Below, one piece after another: positions 1 through 12,838 of a stretch of 64,000 nt of DNA. Source of the DNA: Solanum dulcamara (taxonomy: Eukaryota; Streptophyta; Magnoliopsida; Solanales; Solanaceae); assembly GCF_947179165.1 (NCBI RefSeq), contig NC_077239.1, positions 64,765,134 through 64,829,133 of the forward strand. The letters run 5' to 3'. A program made the translations under genes and the position numbers. Numbering within the stretch: the stretch's first letter is position 1; the number at the start of each line of letters is the position of its first letter. The notes beneath the pieces were generated by a model. The model was not told the origin of the DNA. It saw only the letters and a program-made list of their open reading frames with translations, and did no database searches.

Positions 1-103
1 TTACAGAATCATCAAACCAAGTCAAATAACAGAACCAAGTATTAAAACTATAGTCAAAAGTTTTGCCAAAATTTCAACTTCTCCAATAAAATTTATAAAT
101 AGT

Positions 104-160
<57 letters not shown>

Positions 161-1697
161 CAAAAATAGCAACAACCATTGAAAGACAAAGTAAAATAAA
201 ATGACAATTTGACTATTTCAACTTACAAAATATAATATATAATTTATATTAGCCACTTTTAGTTTATTCAACAAGTTAACCTATGAAACCAAAACACCTA
301 ATCAAAGAGAAGCAAAAATGTAAATAACAATAATAACAATAATATAAAGGAAAAGTCTAAGAAAAACATAACAGTGAAGTATTTTATTTTATTTTTTATT
401 GTTGGAAGGATCTTAATATGTATAACTAAATATTGCTAATACATAACAATGAAGTACTATGATAACACAATTAATGATAATAATAATGAGCAAGAAAGCT
501 TGGTAATGAAAAGAATAAAGATAATAAACAAAATTAATTATAGCTGAAGCAACATGAAGCTTTTATCGGGGCAAATCTTCAAACACAAACTATATAGAGT
601 TATGACACAGTCATTAATAAGAAGGATAGGTGGTCAGGCTACTAAAAAATTAAGTAAAATCAATGGAAAACCACAATAACACAAAAATCCGCCAAGAACC
701 TAAGCAACAGTGATAATAGAAGTACCAAAACGTAAAGAAAGAGCGAAGTTCACCGGAAAACTACATTAGAAATGGAAAAATATATAAATAACGATGACCG
801 GAGTTTGAACTCCTCCAGTCAGATCTGAAATACAGAGAATAAAATAAAACAAAATAGCGAAAGATAAAAATATAGAAAAATACCATTTGCTGGAGTTGGA
901 GTTGTTGTGTTGTTCTAGTTACTGCTTAGCGGAGGCTTTGGAGCTTGAAGCTCGCAGTGGTTGTCGATTTGCAGAGCTTCACCGAAGTTCATGGTGTGGG
1001 TTCTGTTGTTATTGCTGTTATGGAGCCCGGTTCATCGGAGCTTGGAGCTCCTCGCCGGAGCTACTGGTTTCAGCGAACAAAGGGAAATGGGGGGTGTTTG
1101 GTCTAGATTGTTCTCTCAACTGAGTGTATGCGGCAGTTTCCCTTCTTTTTTTTTTTTTTTTGAAGATGGAGAAATATAGGGGTGGCAGCTTCTCCTCCAA
1201 AGGGAGAACAAGAAACTTTTTTTTTCGGGTTGCCCTAATTGACTTCTTTATACTACTCATTCCAAAAGATTTATCAAGAATAATAAAAAAAATTACTCAC
1301 TTTATAAAATTATGAGCCTAAAATATGGGCTAGTTAAATATCCAGATAATCTAATATTTATCTAGGCTTCAACATGATTTCTTAGACAATGTTTAAAAAT
1401 ACTAAAATAAATAGAAAACAAATGTAATTAATGACACATATAAAGACATAATTTATAGAAAAATAATGATTTAACAAAATAAGACAATATTCAAAAATTT
1501 AACAAACTATGATAAAAATATTAATAATTAAAATTGACTAAGGTTCAAAATAAATCAATGAAAAAAATTTAATATTTTAAAATTAAGAATAATTATCGAT
1601 AAATTATTCTAAAATTAAAAAAATGGAAATATTTAAAGATTTAAAAACTTAAAAGTATTAATTTTTAAAAAAATCAGGCCAAAATTGGGTGTCAACA
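1..1697. other. AT-rich intergenic DNA, no gene recognised
   Basis: The stretch is strongly AT-rich, with stops in all frames and no recognisable protein domain. It contains a TA microsatellite and, at about 880-1240, a noticeably more GC-rich patch with a poly-T run near 1145-1160. The open frames in that patch are short and low in complexity and match no family I know. The right boundary is where sequence homologous to the chromovirus leader at 35867 begins. Confidence 0.6.
111..157. repeat. (TA)n microsatellite
   Basis: About 23 uninterrupted TA dinucleotides lie in AT-rich intergenic DNA. Confidence 0.95.
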
Positions 1698-1754
1698 CAC
1701 GCCACATCTATGAATAGGAGGTTATGAGGCTTCTTAGAAAAAACATCACTTCTT

Positions 1755-2295
1755 TCATGATCTTATCGTGTGATAGAGTTGAAGTCTATAGGGATTCCTT
1801 CTAACTCGTGTCCTATGCATTTCAAAATATATCTCATCAAGAAGAGAGCTATCAAAAGATTGATCAAGATGGTAACCCTTTTCAAGTGTCAATATCTCTA
1901 ATGCAGAATTTTGTGATGATATCTTTTTATTGGCTCGGATGGTGACCATTTTATTGAACTAACAAATAGTAACTCATGTGAGCACAAAGTCTAAGAAGAG
2001 GAAATGGATGAGCAAAAGGAATGTTAGGAGAGAAAATGACTTTAACCATCATAGAATGTCAAATAGGGAAACATCTAGCTAGTATTCAAGGAAGAGTGAT
2101 GGAAAGGAAAAATCATACTCCTTGTGCTACTAGTGTGGTAAGAATCATTTAGGGGAGTGCTTGGCCGGTACAAAAAGTTGATATGGTTGTGGCGAGAGTG
2201 GACATAAGAAGAGGGACTTTTCAGTGGCTTCTAGGAAGGGAAGGGAGATTCGTCAGCAGGTTGAGCCTAGTGATTCTTCAGATTGCCTGACCTAG
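1755..2295 (+). pseudogene. gag remnant of copy A with zinc knuckle
   Basis: Gag is the structural polyprotein that packages retrotransposon RNA. What remains is the N-terminal start region (about 1790-1960) joined almost directly to the basic segment and Cys-rich knuckles (about 2120-2220). A C-x2-C-type knuckle around the residues YGCGESGHKKRD is readable, but its first cysteine codon is a TGA stop and its last cysteine is Phe. The capsid-coding middle is absent, and the same join occurs in copies G and H. Several in-frame stops interrupt it. Confidence 0.7.
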
Positions 2296-2299
2296 CAGG

Positions 2300-5200
2300 G
2301 TACTTCATCCAATATGTTGAAAGTCTTTGACTTTGATGTTTATGAATTGTTAGATCTGGATGCTTCTCTATCATTTCTTACTGCATATCTTGCTATGAAA
2401 TTCATTGTTAGTTCTGAGATCTTGTTAGAGCCTTTTCCAATCTATACTCCTATTGGTTATTCAGTTATGGCTAAAAGAGTCTATTGAAATTGCCCAGTTT
2501 CAATTTTCCATAGAATCACCTCAGTTGATCTTATAGAACTTGATATGACTGATTTTGATGTGATTTTTGGTATGAATTAGATTCATGCATGTTATGCCTA
2601 TATATGTTGTAGGATCTATGTGGTTAAGTTTCAATTCTTTAATGAGCTAGTCTTAGAATGGAAAGGTAGTAATTCCATGTTTAAAGGTCAATTTATCTCG
2701 TGCCTTAAAGCTCGAAAAATAATTTCTAAGGGTTGTATCTATCATCTAGTCCAGGTTAGAAATACAAATTCTGAAGCTTCTACTCTTGAGTCAGTTTTGG
2801 TGGTTAATGAGCTTTCGGAAGTTTTCCCCGATGACCTCCTAGGTATCCCTCTCGAAAGGGAAATAGACTTTGGTATCGATCTTCTCCCCGATTACCAACC
2901 TATCTTTATTCCTCCTTATCAAATAGCCCCAATGGAATTGAAAGAGTTAAAGGATCAGTTGAAAGATTTATTGGATAAGGTTTTCATTAGACCGAGTATC
3001 TCTCCATGGGGTGCTCTGGTTCTCTTTGTTAGGAAAAAGGATGGTTCTCTCTGTATGTGTATTGACTATTGATAATTAAACAAGGTCACAATAAAAAATA
3101 AGTATCCCATTCCAAGGATTGATGACTTTTTCGATCAACTTCAAGGACTAAGCTACTTTTATAAAATTGATCTTCGATTGGGTTATAATCAACTCTGAGT
3201 AAGGGAATATGACATTATGAAGATGACTTTTAGAACTCGGTATGGTCACTTTGAAGGTATTATGATTGATCCTAAGAAGATCGAAGCGGTTAAGAATTGG
3301 CCTGGACCTTTTTCTCCTTCTGATATTCAAAGTTTCTTGGGCTTAGTTGGCTATTAAAGACGGGTTGTGGAAGGTTTCTCATCCATTACATCGCCCTTGA
3401 CTACTTTGATTTAAAAGAAGGTGAAATTACAATGGTTCGAGGAATGTGAGAAAATCTTTCAAGAGTTGAATGATAGGCTTACTTTCATTTGGTGCTGACT
3501 TTTTTGGAAGGTTTCGATGGATTCATTGGTTATTGTGATGCTTCTAGAGTTGGTCTTAGTTGTGTTCTAATGCAAAATGGTAAAGTGATATTCTATGATT
3601 CTAGGCAACTCAAGGTGTATGAAAATAACTATCTGTCTCGTGACTTAGAGTTAGCGGAGGTGGTGTTTGCTTTGAAGATTTGGAGACACTACCTTTATGG
3701 TTTCCATGTTGATGTATTCACCGATCATAAGAGTCTGCAGTATGTGTTTAGTCAAAAGGATTTAAATCTTCGCCAAAGAAGATGGCTTGAGATGTTGAAG
3801 AATTAAGACATGAGTGTATTGTACCATCCAAAAAGTAAATGTGGTTGCCGACGCCCTTAGTAGGTTGTCCATGAGTTGTATTTCCCATATTTTCCATGTT
3901 CGATTGGTTGATTTCGAAAATGGTGGTATCATCATTCAAAGAGGCTCTGAATCATTTCTTATGGCGGATGTTAAGGCAAAACAAGATAATGATCCTACTT
4001 TGGTTGAGTTTGAAGAAAGTGGTTGCCGAAAAATCCATTGAGGCTTTTTTCTAGGAGGGATATGGTGTTTTAAGATATCAAGGACAATTGTGTGTTCCCA
4101 ATGTTGATGGCTTGAGGGAAATAATATTATTTGAAGCTCATAGCTCACGGTACTCTATTCATCTGGTTCCACAAAGACATATCATGATTTGAGGAAAGTG
4201 TATGGGTCGAATGCCATGAAGAGGGATATTGCAGAATTTATGGAAAAATATTCTAATTGTAAACAAGTGAAGGTTAAGCATAAAAAATAGGAGGTTTGAC
4301 TCAAGATTTTAAAATTCCTACTTAGAAGTGGGAAGCCTTGAATATGGACTTCATTACAGGTTTGCCTCGTACACATAGGCAACATGATTTGATTTGAGTG
4401 ATCGTTGACTGAATGACTAAGTTAGCTCATTTTCTTTATGTTAAGACTTCTTATTTATCTAAGGACTATGCTAGATTGTATATCCGGGAGTTTATTAAGC
4501 TTCATGGTTTCCCACTATCTATCATTTGGGACCAAGGTACTCAGTTTACATCTCAGTTTTGGAGATCTTTCCACAAGGGTCTTGGTACTCAAGTTAAGCT
4601 TAGTACAACTTTTCACCCAGATAGATGGTCAGGCCGAGTGTACTATTAAGACCTTGACTTTAAAGGTAACTGGTATGATCATTTGCCATTGATCGAGTTC
4701 GCTTATAATAACAGTTACCATTCCAGCATTCAGATGGCTCCATTTGAGGCCTTATATTGTAGGATCTGTAGGTATCCTAATGGTTGGTTTGAAGTTGGTG
4801 AAGTTGCCTTGATAGGACCCGACTTAGTGCACGAGTCTATAGAAAAGGGGAGATTGATTAGAGAAAGGTTGAAGACTTCCATAGTCGACAAAAGTCCTAT
4901 TCAGATGTGATGAGAAAGGAACTGAAATTTGAGGTTAATAATGGGTTTGATGTGTTTTGGCAAGAAAAGGAAGCTTAATCCCCGATATGTAGGCCTATAT
5001 CAGATTTTAAAGCAGATTGGCAAGGTGGCATATGAGTTGGATTTGCCTTCGGAGTTGGCATCGGTGCATCTGGTGTTCCATATGTCTTTGTTAAGGAAGT
5101 TTATTGGTGATCCTAACTCTACAATGTTGTTATGAAAGACAGTCTTCCCTATGAGGAAGTTCTAGTTGAGATCCTAGACCAGTAAGTTATAAAGTTGAGG

Positions 5201-5330
5201 AACAAGGAAATAGCTTCAGTTAAGGTTATAGAGAGACCAAGAGGTTGAAGGTGCTACATGGGAAGCCAAAGCTAATATGATCTCACAATATCCTTATCTC
5301 TTTCCTTCCATTCCTAGCTGAGGTATTGTG
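2300..5330 (+). pseudogene. pol remnant of copy A (PR-RT-RH-IN-chromodomain)
   Basis: The protease region around 2330-2620 keeps an Asp at the active-site position (LDLDAS, where LDxGS is usual). The reverse transcriptase starts near 2800 and shows PISPWGA-like and [10 protein letters not shown] residues. An internal deletion at about 3252 joins the part after RTRYGHFE to IDPKKIEAV, removing the catalytic YxDD block. RNase H is readable at 3490-3806 ([13 protein letters not shown]). Integrase follows at 4150-4910, where the first Cys of the CPNC-type pair reads Tyr, with ISxxWDQGTQF and the HPDR segment. The post-integrase part at 4930-5135 ends in PVFH-like residues (VHLVFHMSLLRKFIGDP), and chromodomain traces run to about 5325. 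Stops are frequent. Confidence 0.8.
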
Positions 5331-5552
5331 TTCTTTCATGATCTGGTCTATTCAAACCATATGTTTCAGTCGTTCTCATATTTTCATATGCATTCATATT
5401 CACGAAATAAGTTTTAAAGTCATGTTTTAGCTTGAGAATGAATATTCCATATTTTATGCATTTTTCGATATGTTTGGCATTCATGTTGGGCTTTTATGTC
5501 TCTTTCCTTTCTATTCTTGGTAGTTTGAGTCCCATTCGAGGAAGAATGTTCC

Positions 5553-5564
5553 TAAGGGGGAGAT
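5553..5564 (+). other. Polypurine tract of copy A
   Basis: The purine run TAAGGGGGAGAT lies immediately before the TGTAAG start of the LTR. It is the expected primer for plus-strand DNA synthesis in Ty3/gypsy elements. Confidence 0.7.
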
Positions 5565-7550
5565 TGTAAGATTTCAGAAGTTGGAAAGATGGAAAACAAA
5601 GTTCAAAAAGAGAAACATTAGAAATTGTGGCTTTTTTGACACCAAGTGAACTTTATGGAGTCATTCACGGGTCATAAAGGAGACCATAGGCCATGAAGAG
5701 GCATCGTGATCCAGCCTGGTGCAAATTGGAAATAGGGTGAGAATCACAAGGGCTACCACGACCCATGGTGGGCACCACAGGTCGTGGTGTCCTTCTTGGA
5801 AGTCACCCCTCAAACCCATGCCCAATTCCCCTTACCACAACGACCACCATAGGCCGTAGAGGGCGTCATGGACCATGGTGGCCCTTCCGTGTAGTTGCTC
5901 ATTTCAGTTAAGTTAATGAGTATTTTGGTATTTTCCCTACTGACTCATTAATGAATGTGGATGGTTTTAAAGGGTTTATTCTATCCTATTAACAACCCTA
6001 ATCCCTCCTAACTCTCTCATTCTCACCCTAATACTCAAATTCCAAAATTTTCTCTCTAAAGTTCTCTCTTAAGGGTCTTCTTCTTCCTTAAGCTAATTCC
6101 AAGAGGAAACCAGGTCAATAATTCAATTCATTGCAATTTAGGGCATCTAAACCTTAAGGAATGTGGCAATTCATCCATGGATCTTTTCATCCATGGAGCC
6201 CCAAGGTTTTTCCAAATTCTCTTTTATGAATTCTTCTTCCAAGCCCTAGTCTTTCATGAAATTGCATTGGATCATATCAATTATAATTTATCTTATTATT
6301 ATTAATCAATTTATGCAAAATTTACTTCATATTGCATGATTTTAAATTAAATTTCAATTACCCATACTATATGTTATTTTCAACTATGATTTTAAGGGTT
6401 TATGATCATGAATTTCAAAAGATTTCAATGAATGATTATGAATGATTATCAAGATTTATGAATGATTCATGAAAAGTACTGAATGATGATGAACTATGAT
6501 GTTCCAATGATGTTTCAAGCAAAGTATAAAGGTTGTGATGAGTTTTTCTTACAAACTAATGATGAAGATGATGAATGAGCTACTCTTACAATTGTTTTAA
6601 AATAAGGATTGATATCTATTTTTAAATTTCCTAATGATGTTAATGACTATATTTTCATGAATTCCTTTTGGATAATGACCAAGCACCGAGAGGACTTTAA
6701 GGTGGGGTTCAATTCGGTAGCTAAAGTAGCTACCCAAGGGAATCCTAGTAGCAATATTTAGTCCCTAACTACATTGCCCGCGTAGGTTTAAAGTGTCAAT
6801 ATGGCGTGGCTAGTGGATCCAAAAATAGCTTAAAGTTAAAGAAATATCCCATCACAGAGTCTACATTGGCAAATAGTCTCCCCCTTCTCGATGTAGGAGT
6901 ACATCGGATTCTATGTTATAGCCCATATGGTCTTAAGTGTTGGATAAGGTCCTATCCCACACAAAATTTATATGTAAATATATTTGTCCTCATGATTAGT
7001 TTTGATGTATTTACCACGTGATTATGATGTTTTAAGGTTTTCAAGGTTTTACTCATATTTTAAGATATTGGTCATGCATCTTATGTTCATATTGACTATG
7101 TCCTATTTTTATTATTCATCCTTACTTCTCACATACTTAGTGCATTCATGTATTAACGTATACTTTTTGCCTATATTATATCATATTGAGCTTTACTTTT
7201 TTATAGTTGGTGAGTCCTGATGCTTCGAGGACAAGACTTTTATCTTTTCATCATTATTATGGCTTTTATATGTTGTCATGGATGCATTAGGATCTTGTCA
7301 TATGTCCTCATCTAGTTAAGTAGAGGCATTTTGGATGTCGTGGAGTCTTGTTGTCTTTTCATTTAGAGTTTGAGACTTGTTCTCTTCTATTGACACTTTC
7401 CATGTTGAGACTTTATTTTTGCATCTGTTTCTTTGCTTTATTGCTTTACTTACCTTAGTATACTCATGAATATTATGTTAAGAGACTTGGTTGAGTCCTT
7501 CTGAATTCCAATCACCATGTCACACCTAAAGCCTAGCTTGGGTCGTGACA
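5565..7550 (+). repeat. 3' LTR of copy A
   Basis: It starts TGTAAG after the polypurine tract and ends GGTCGTGACA, giving TG...CA termini over 1986 bp. It is homologous along its length to the G/H LTR (33557-35780) and the solo LTR (28158-30359), for instance in the block ending AGCTAGTGGATCC. The first 350 bp are rich in short palindromes built on GGTCGTGGTG. Confidence 0.8.
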
Positions 7551-9430
7551 GGCTCGCAGCAATGCATGGACCCGGAGAAGTTTAGATCAGTTGCGCCACA
7601 TTATGATACATGCAATATACACATGTAAAGAGATGTCATCAGGGATCCACAATATGTGATTTTGTGTCCTAGAGGGTCAGATACAAAGGTATTTCCCATT
7701 TAGGAACAAGCAAGGTTTAAAAAAGATAGATAGATTAGCAACAGGATCATCTTCCTAATTATATATTTAGAGCGTGGTTCCAGATTTTATCAGTAGATGT
7801 CGATGCCAAGAGGGATCATCTAGTTTTGGCAGTGGCCAGAATTGCATATATGTGCTAAAGGTCATCAGGATTCATAGTCATCGCCAGATATTGTGACAGG
7901 TATATTAAGTGGTTTCTCCCAGTGTATTTATGTTTTGATAGATCCAGGTTCCACATTATCGTATGTTATCCTAATTCTCACTGGGAAGTATTTTGAGAGT
8001 AGAAGGGTAATACGATAATGCTAAAAGGTAGGTTTGTTTCCTACTTTAGAGCAATGAAATAATCACCAAAGACAATATTTACCATACAATCAGATTTTAA
8101 AATGATGATGTTGACTACAATGGCATAAGTTTGACTCTATTTTTGGTAATTATTGATATGCTAAAAAAACCAGCCCACTTTTTACCAGGCCAGACTAATT
8201 TTACAGTCAAATACTATGCATGGCGTTATATTAGAGAAATTGTTGGCCTGCACAGTATCCCAATATCTATTATATTTGATAGAGGGGCACAATTTACCGC
8301 TAAATTTTAGGAGTCTTTCTAGGAAAGACTAGGTACGTAGGTTAATATCAATATAACATTCACCCTCAGACCGATGGTCTGGCTGGGCGCATAATTCAAA
8401 CACTCGAAGATATGCTATGGGCACGTGTTCTAGACCTCAAAGAAAGTTAGGACGACCATTTTCCTCTTATTGAGTTTGCATATAATAATAATTATCATTC
8501 CAACATTAGGATGACACCTTATGAGGCTTTCTATGGGAGGAAATACAAATCCTTCATTAGATGGTTCGAGGTGGGTGAGTCAGGGTTGATTGGACCTGAC
8601 TTATTACAGCAGGATTAGGTTAACCTCTTCGGGAGTGGTTGTTGACTACTCAAAGCCGACATAAGTCATACTCAGATATGCGACAAATGAACTTAGAGTT
8701 TTGTGTCAATGGATGGGTATTCTTGAAAGTCTCACCTATGAAGAGTGTTATGAGATTTGGAAAGAAGGGTAAACTTAGTCCAATATTCATTGGGACATAT
8801 CAGATCCTTCAAAGGGTAGGATGAGTAACTTATAGGTTAGTGTTGCCTTCGGTGCTAGAATATGTTCATATAGTTTTCCACGTATCGATGCTGAGAAAAT
8901 ACATAAGAGACCTTTATCGGGTTGTCCCAATTAGGGATCAAAGATGAGTTTTCCTGTGGGGAAACTCCAACTGCCATATTAGATCAGTAGGTTCGAAGAT
9001 GGATGACCAAGGATGTGGCTTTTGTTAAAGTATTGTGGAGAAACAAAAATAAGGAAGAGGTGACTTGGAAAGCTGAGGATGGCATAAGGTGAGAATATCC
9101 TCATTTATTTCATACCCCAGGGTGATGGCATATCAGTTTATATTAATACAGTGAGGTATGATACCTACTAGGTCTTTATATTGCTGCCTATTAGTATTAT
9201 TATTGTTGTTGTTGTTGTTGTGTTTTGCTTGCACTATTATTGTGGAGCAATCGTACTTAGCTATTTGTGTCCTCCTGTGTGACGCCTAGGTTGAAATTTT
9301 TTATGTTTCAGTTTCCAGGATAGTCACATTTACAAAAGATACTCTGCTAAACTTTCGGCAACTCCTAAGGACTTAACCACGTGGCTAAGATTTTTTCATT
9401 CGAGGATGTATGTTTCTAAGGAGGGAGGGA
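7551..9430 (+). pseudogene. Copy B: chromovirus pol remnant lacking RT
   Basis: It begins abruptly after the copy A LTR with gag-like debris. A protease active-site segment is readable near 7900-7970 (LIDPGSTLSYV). A large deletion then joins it, near 8000-8130, to the integrase catalytic core at 8130-8620, with TKSAHF-, SIIxDRG- and HPQTDG-like residues and the IEFAYNNxYHSS block. The post-integrase region is at 8640-8900 (RFGKKGKLSP). The whole reverse transcriptase and RNase H are gone. It is closely related to C and F, for example in the segment starting FTVKYYAWRYIREIVG. A purine tract at 9418-9430 precedes the LTR. Confidence 0.75.
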
Positions 9431-10975
9431 TATAACACCCTAATTTTTTAAAATGTCATAATTAACCCGTACCCTTTTTGGAAAGACTAAAATTTATTAA
9501 TAAGTTAAGAAGGATGTGGTATTACATATTTCAATTATTCAAGGGTCGTATCTAAAGTTTCGAAGTCAAACAAGTTGAAAAATAAAAGTTGGTGAAAGTT
9601 ATCATCTATTTCGTTTAAATTTTTCTCTGAAATTTAGGTCAAATATCTTGGAGATTTTCTACTCATATAGAAGCATTTAGAAGGCCCCTGACCTATCAAA
9701 TCTAAGGTCTATGAGTATAGTTTCCAATGTATCAAACCGGTCATTCGTACGACTTTTGAATACAGATATATATACATTTTCATATGACTATGCAAGAAGG
9801 CAAGTCTAAGTTGGCCCCTAGGTTTAGCTTTATAGAAGCTTTTCATGCTTCATTTTAACTCATAAAAATCACCAAAAATTCATATAAAATCAGAGAAAAA
9901 GTCCCTAAATTCTCCATGGATATTTATTCTTTCAACTCGAAAGTTTAACGGAAGTTGCTTTGCATAGCAACCTTATCATTTTTGTATAGTTTGCCCCATC
10001 GATCTCGTGAAATATATTCATGGGTGTTGTGGCAGTGAGATAAAAGGTGTTTATTGAGTACTTGGTAGTAATTATGGATATATATTGGCAAGGTAAGTAT
10101 CTCATATACTTATCTATTTGTTGAATCGAGATACTAAGCTTCTAGTTACAAAAGTTGTAGTTGCCGATGACTTGTAGTATCTTCTTGTTGATTTTGGCTT
10201 TGGTAGTTGTTACTTCAAAGAGGAAGATTTCTAGATTAATATTTCAAAGTTTTTTTCAATGAAATCATCCCCCTACGACCCCCCCTCATAATCCTTTGCT
10301 GTAGTATCATTTTTATAGATTTTTGAGCCATGAAGTGGTGTTTTGGATATTGTTGCTCCAAAAAGCCCCTTTGTCTTATTGAATTGAGTTATTATTATTA
10401 TATATTAATTATATTTTAAGGTGTTGAAGGGAATGGGGGTTGGTTTTCTTCTTATCATAGTCATGTAAGAAGGTTGTTGGATCGAATGACATAAAGTATG
10501 TTTACGAATAGTGCCTCGAGAGCTCGTCACTCCTTTGAGATGTAGTTAGCATATTGTTGTTGGATTTAGCTGCCATTTATTATTGTTATTGACCTCATTT
10601 TATGCGTTGGAGTTTGATGGTCATAAGTATGACATTAACACTTTATTAATTGTCTATGATTCATTTTCGTAGCCTTGTTAATTCATGCAATTGTTGTGTT
10701 ATGATAGGTTGGTTAAGATTCATACAGAAAGCTTTAAGCCTTCAGTTGAAAGGTATGTTAAGGCTATTTCCTTCTTTTGACATGTGTTCTTAAAGCTTAG
10801 GAGATATACAAGAAGGTTGTTGTTATCGTTGATATACTCGTAGCCATGTTTGCTGGTTATTGGCTGCTTGAGTTGTTATAGTTCTCTTATGTTGGGATTC
10901 TTATTCTATTAGTAGCGGTCCTATGTTAGGCATGTTTTAGAGACTATTTGAATAGGTTACTTATTGCTCTTTAGT
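9431..10975 (+). repeat. LTR of copy B, 3' part lost
   Basis: It starts TATAACACCC (decayed from TGTAACACCC) directly after the purine tract and aligns with the LTR starting at 30459. The internal block at 10710-10790 resembles the middle of the D LTR (AAGGTATGTTAAGGCTATTTCC compared with the segment at 15320). No terminal GTCGTGACA or primer-binding site is visible before reverse transcriptase sequence begins near 10980, so the end is truncated by a deletion or by another insertion. Confidence 0.65.
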
Positions 10976-12838
10976 TTATTTCAGTGGCTAATGAGTTCCT
11001 AGACGAGCTTTTTGCTATTCCCCTAGAATGAAAGATTGATTTTGCTATCGCAACTTTATCAGATGCTTAGCTAATATCAATTCACCTATATAGAATTGCA
11101 CCAGTAGAACTGAAGGAATTAAAGGACCAACTGAAAGATTTATTAGATAAAGGCTTCATCGGGCCTAGTGCATTACCATGGGGTGCACCACTATTATTTG
11201 AGCAGAAGAAAGATGGATTGTTGCAAAAGTGTATAGACTACCAAAAATTGAATAAGGTGACTAGAAAAAACAAATATTCACTACCAAAGATTAAAAAGGG
11301 CAGCCCGGTGCACTAAGGCTCCTGCTATGCGCAGGGTCCGGGGAAGGTCCTGACCACAAGGTTGTGGGGGGTTTTTAGCTCCAGGATGCCTGATGATTCT
11401 AGAAGCTTGATTCACATTTAGGGTACCACTAGGTTTGAGTTCTAGAGAGTGATATTTCAAAGATAGCCTTCAGGACTAAATATGGGAATTTCGAATGTCT
11501 TTTGGGTTGGCAAACACTCCTGCAGTATTTATGGACTTGATGAATAGTATCTTAAAGCCATTCTTAGACTTATTGTCATTGTGTTTATTATTGATATTCT
11601 GGTATATCTAGTACAAAGACCGAACATAGAGACCATGTCTGAGAAGTGCTTTAGGTATCTAATATCGGAGGTTGTATGCTAAGCTCCCAAGGTATGAGTT
11701 CTGATTGCATTATATGGACTTGTTGGTCCTCATTGTATCAAATGATGGTATGCAAGTTGACTTACAAAAGATTAAGGCCGTGAAGACTTGGCCTAGACCC
11801 ACGACCACGAGTTTGTAGCTTTTTAGGATAGCAAAGTAATACATAAGATTTTTGGAAGGATTTTTTTCACTTTCAGCACACTTGACAAAGCTAACTCAAA
11901 AAGCAACTAAGTTTTAGTGGACTACAACCTACAAGCAAAGTTTCCAAGAGCAAAGAGATAGATTAACTTCAACATCGGTTCTAACCATACCATATGGTCC
12001 AAAGGGATATGCAATGTATTATGGTGCTTAAAGCATTAGGCTGGTTTGTGTTCTAGTACAACACAAAAAGGTAATTACGTATGTTTCTAGAAAGTTAAAA
12101 AAGGATGAGAAGAACTACCCTACCCATGATTTAGAGTTGGCTATATTTATCCATGCCTGAAGATTTTGAGGTATTATTTGTGTATCTTTAATGTTAATAT
12201 ATATACAGATCATAGGTTTCTCTAGTATGTTTTGAGATAGAAAGAGTTGAACTTGCGACAGCACTGATAGCTTGAATTATTTAAAGAATATGACATGGCT
12301 ATGCTATGTTGTCCCCAGAAAGCCAATATAGTAGCGGATGCCTTTAGTCGTAAGTCCATTGATAATATATTGTATTTGGGAATGGAGAAGCAAAATATGT
12401 TTCGACAGCCCTATCAGCTAACTAGTTTGGGGCTTAGACTATTAGACTCAGATGATGCTGGAGTCATAGATCAAGAAACAACAGCATCACCTCTAGTTGT
12501 TGAGGTAAAGTCACACCAATACAACAATCTAATCTTAGAGCATATCGGAGGCAAGGCTCAACAACAGGAACCATTAGCCTTAGATTTAGCAGGAGATGGA
12601 GTCCTTAGATTCAAAGATCATCTATGTATTTCAAATAATGCAGGCTTCAACAACAGGTTTTGGAAGAGGCACACTATTCTAGTTACTCTGTTCACCCAGG
12701 ATCCACTAAAGCATACAATAGATAACGAAGGATTGAGTTTGTGGCACAGTGTCCTAATTTCCAAAGATGAAGGTTGATCACCTTTGTGAAAGTGGGAGGC
12801 AATTAATATAGATTTTATTACTAGGTTACCTTATTGCT
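10976..12838 (+). pseudogene. Copy C: RT-RNase H-integrase remnant
   Basis: It opens at the linker before the reverse transcriptase (VANEFxDEL near 10985). The catalytic motif near 11580-11605 reads FIID where FIDD is normal, so the active site is lost. A SINE fragment interrupts the fingers/palm region. RNase H traces run at 11990-12280 and the RNase H/integrase junction at 12295-12777 (KANIVADAFSRKS). It stops after the start of the integrase core (INIDFITRLP near 12805). Several frameshifts and stops are present. It is the same family as B and F. Confidence 0.75.
11299..11385 (+). mobile_element. tRNA-derived SINE 5' fragment (Au/TS-like)
   Basis: The block GGGCAGCCCGGTGCACTAAG, with the following GCTATGCGCAGGGTCCGGGG and a GACCACAAGG stretch, matches my memory of the 5' half of the widespread Solanaceae tRNA-derived SINEs (Au or TS type; I cannot decide which without alignment). 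It sits inside copy C's reverse transcriptase, between LPKI and the region corresponding to DLRSGYHQ, replacing about eight codons. The 3' half with the B box and tail is missing. Confidence 0.65.

Larger units (their letters stand above)
1698..7550 (+). mobile_element. Ty3/gypsy chromovirus copy A, 5'-truncated
   Basis: The order of parts is gag zinc-knuckle remnant, protease, reverse transcriptase, RNase H, integrase, chromodomain-like tail, polypurine tract, 3' LTR. This is the Ty3/gypsy order, and the C-terminal chromodomain-like segment after integrase places it with Tekay/Del chromoviruses. The 5' LTR and primer-binding site are missing: homology to copy H starts about 70 nt downstream of where the primer-binding site would be. 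Stops and deletions run throughout, so it is inactive. Confidence 0.85.

Noticed and set aside
1690..1760. 5' LTR end of copy A at GTGTCAACA
   Set aside because: No primer-binding site follows and no LTR sequence precedes; homology to copy H starts in the middle of the leader, so this is a truncation.
12295..12777. 160-codon open frame as a separate gene
   Set aside because: Its residues (KANIVADAFSRKS and the linker following) are the RNase H to integrase junction of a chromovirus pol, with frameshifts and stops on both sides. It is part of copy C.
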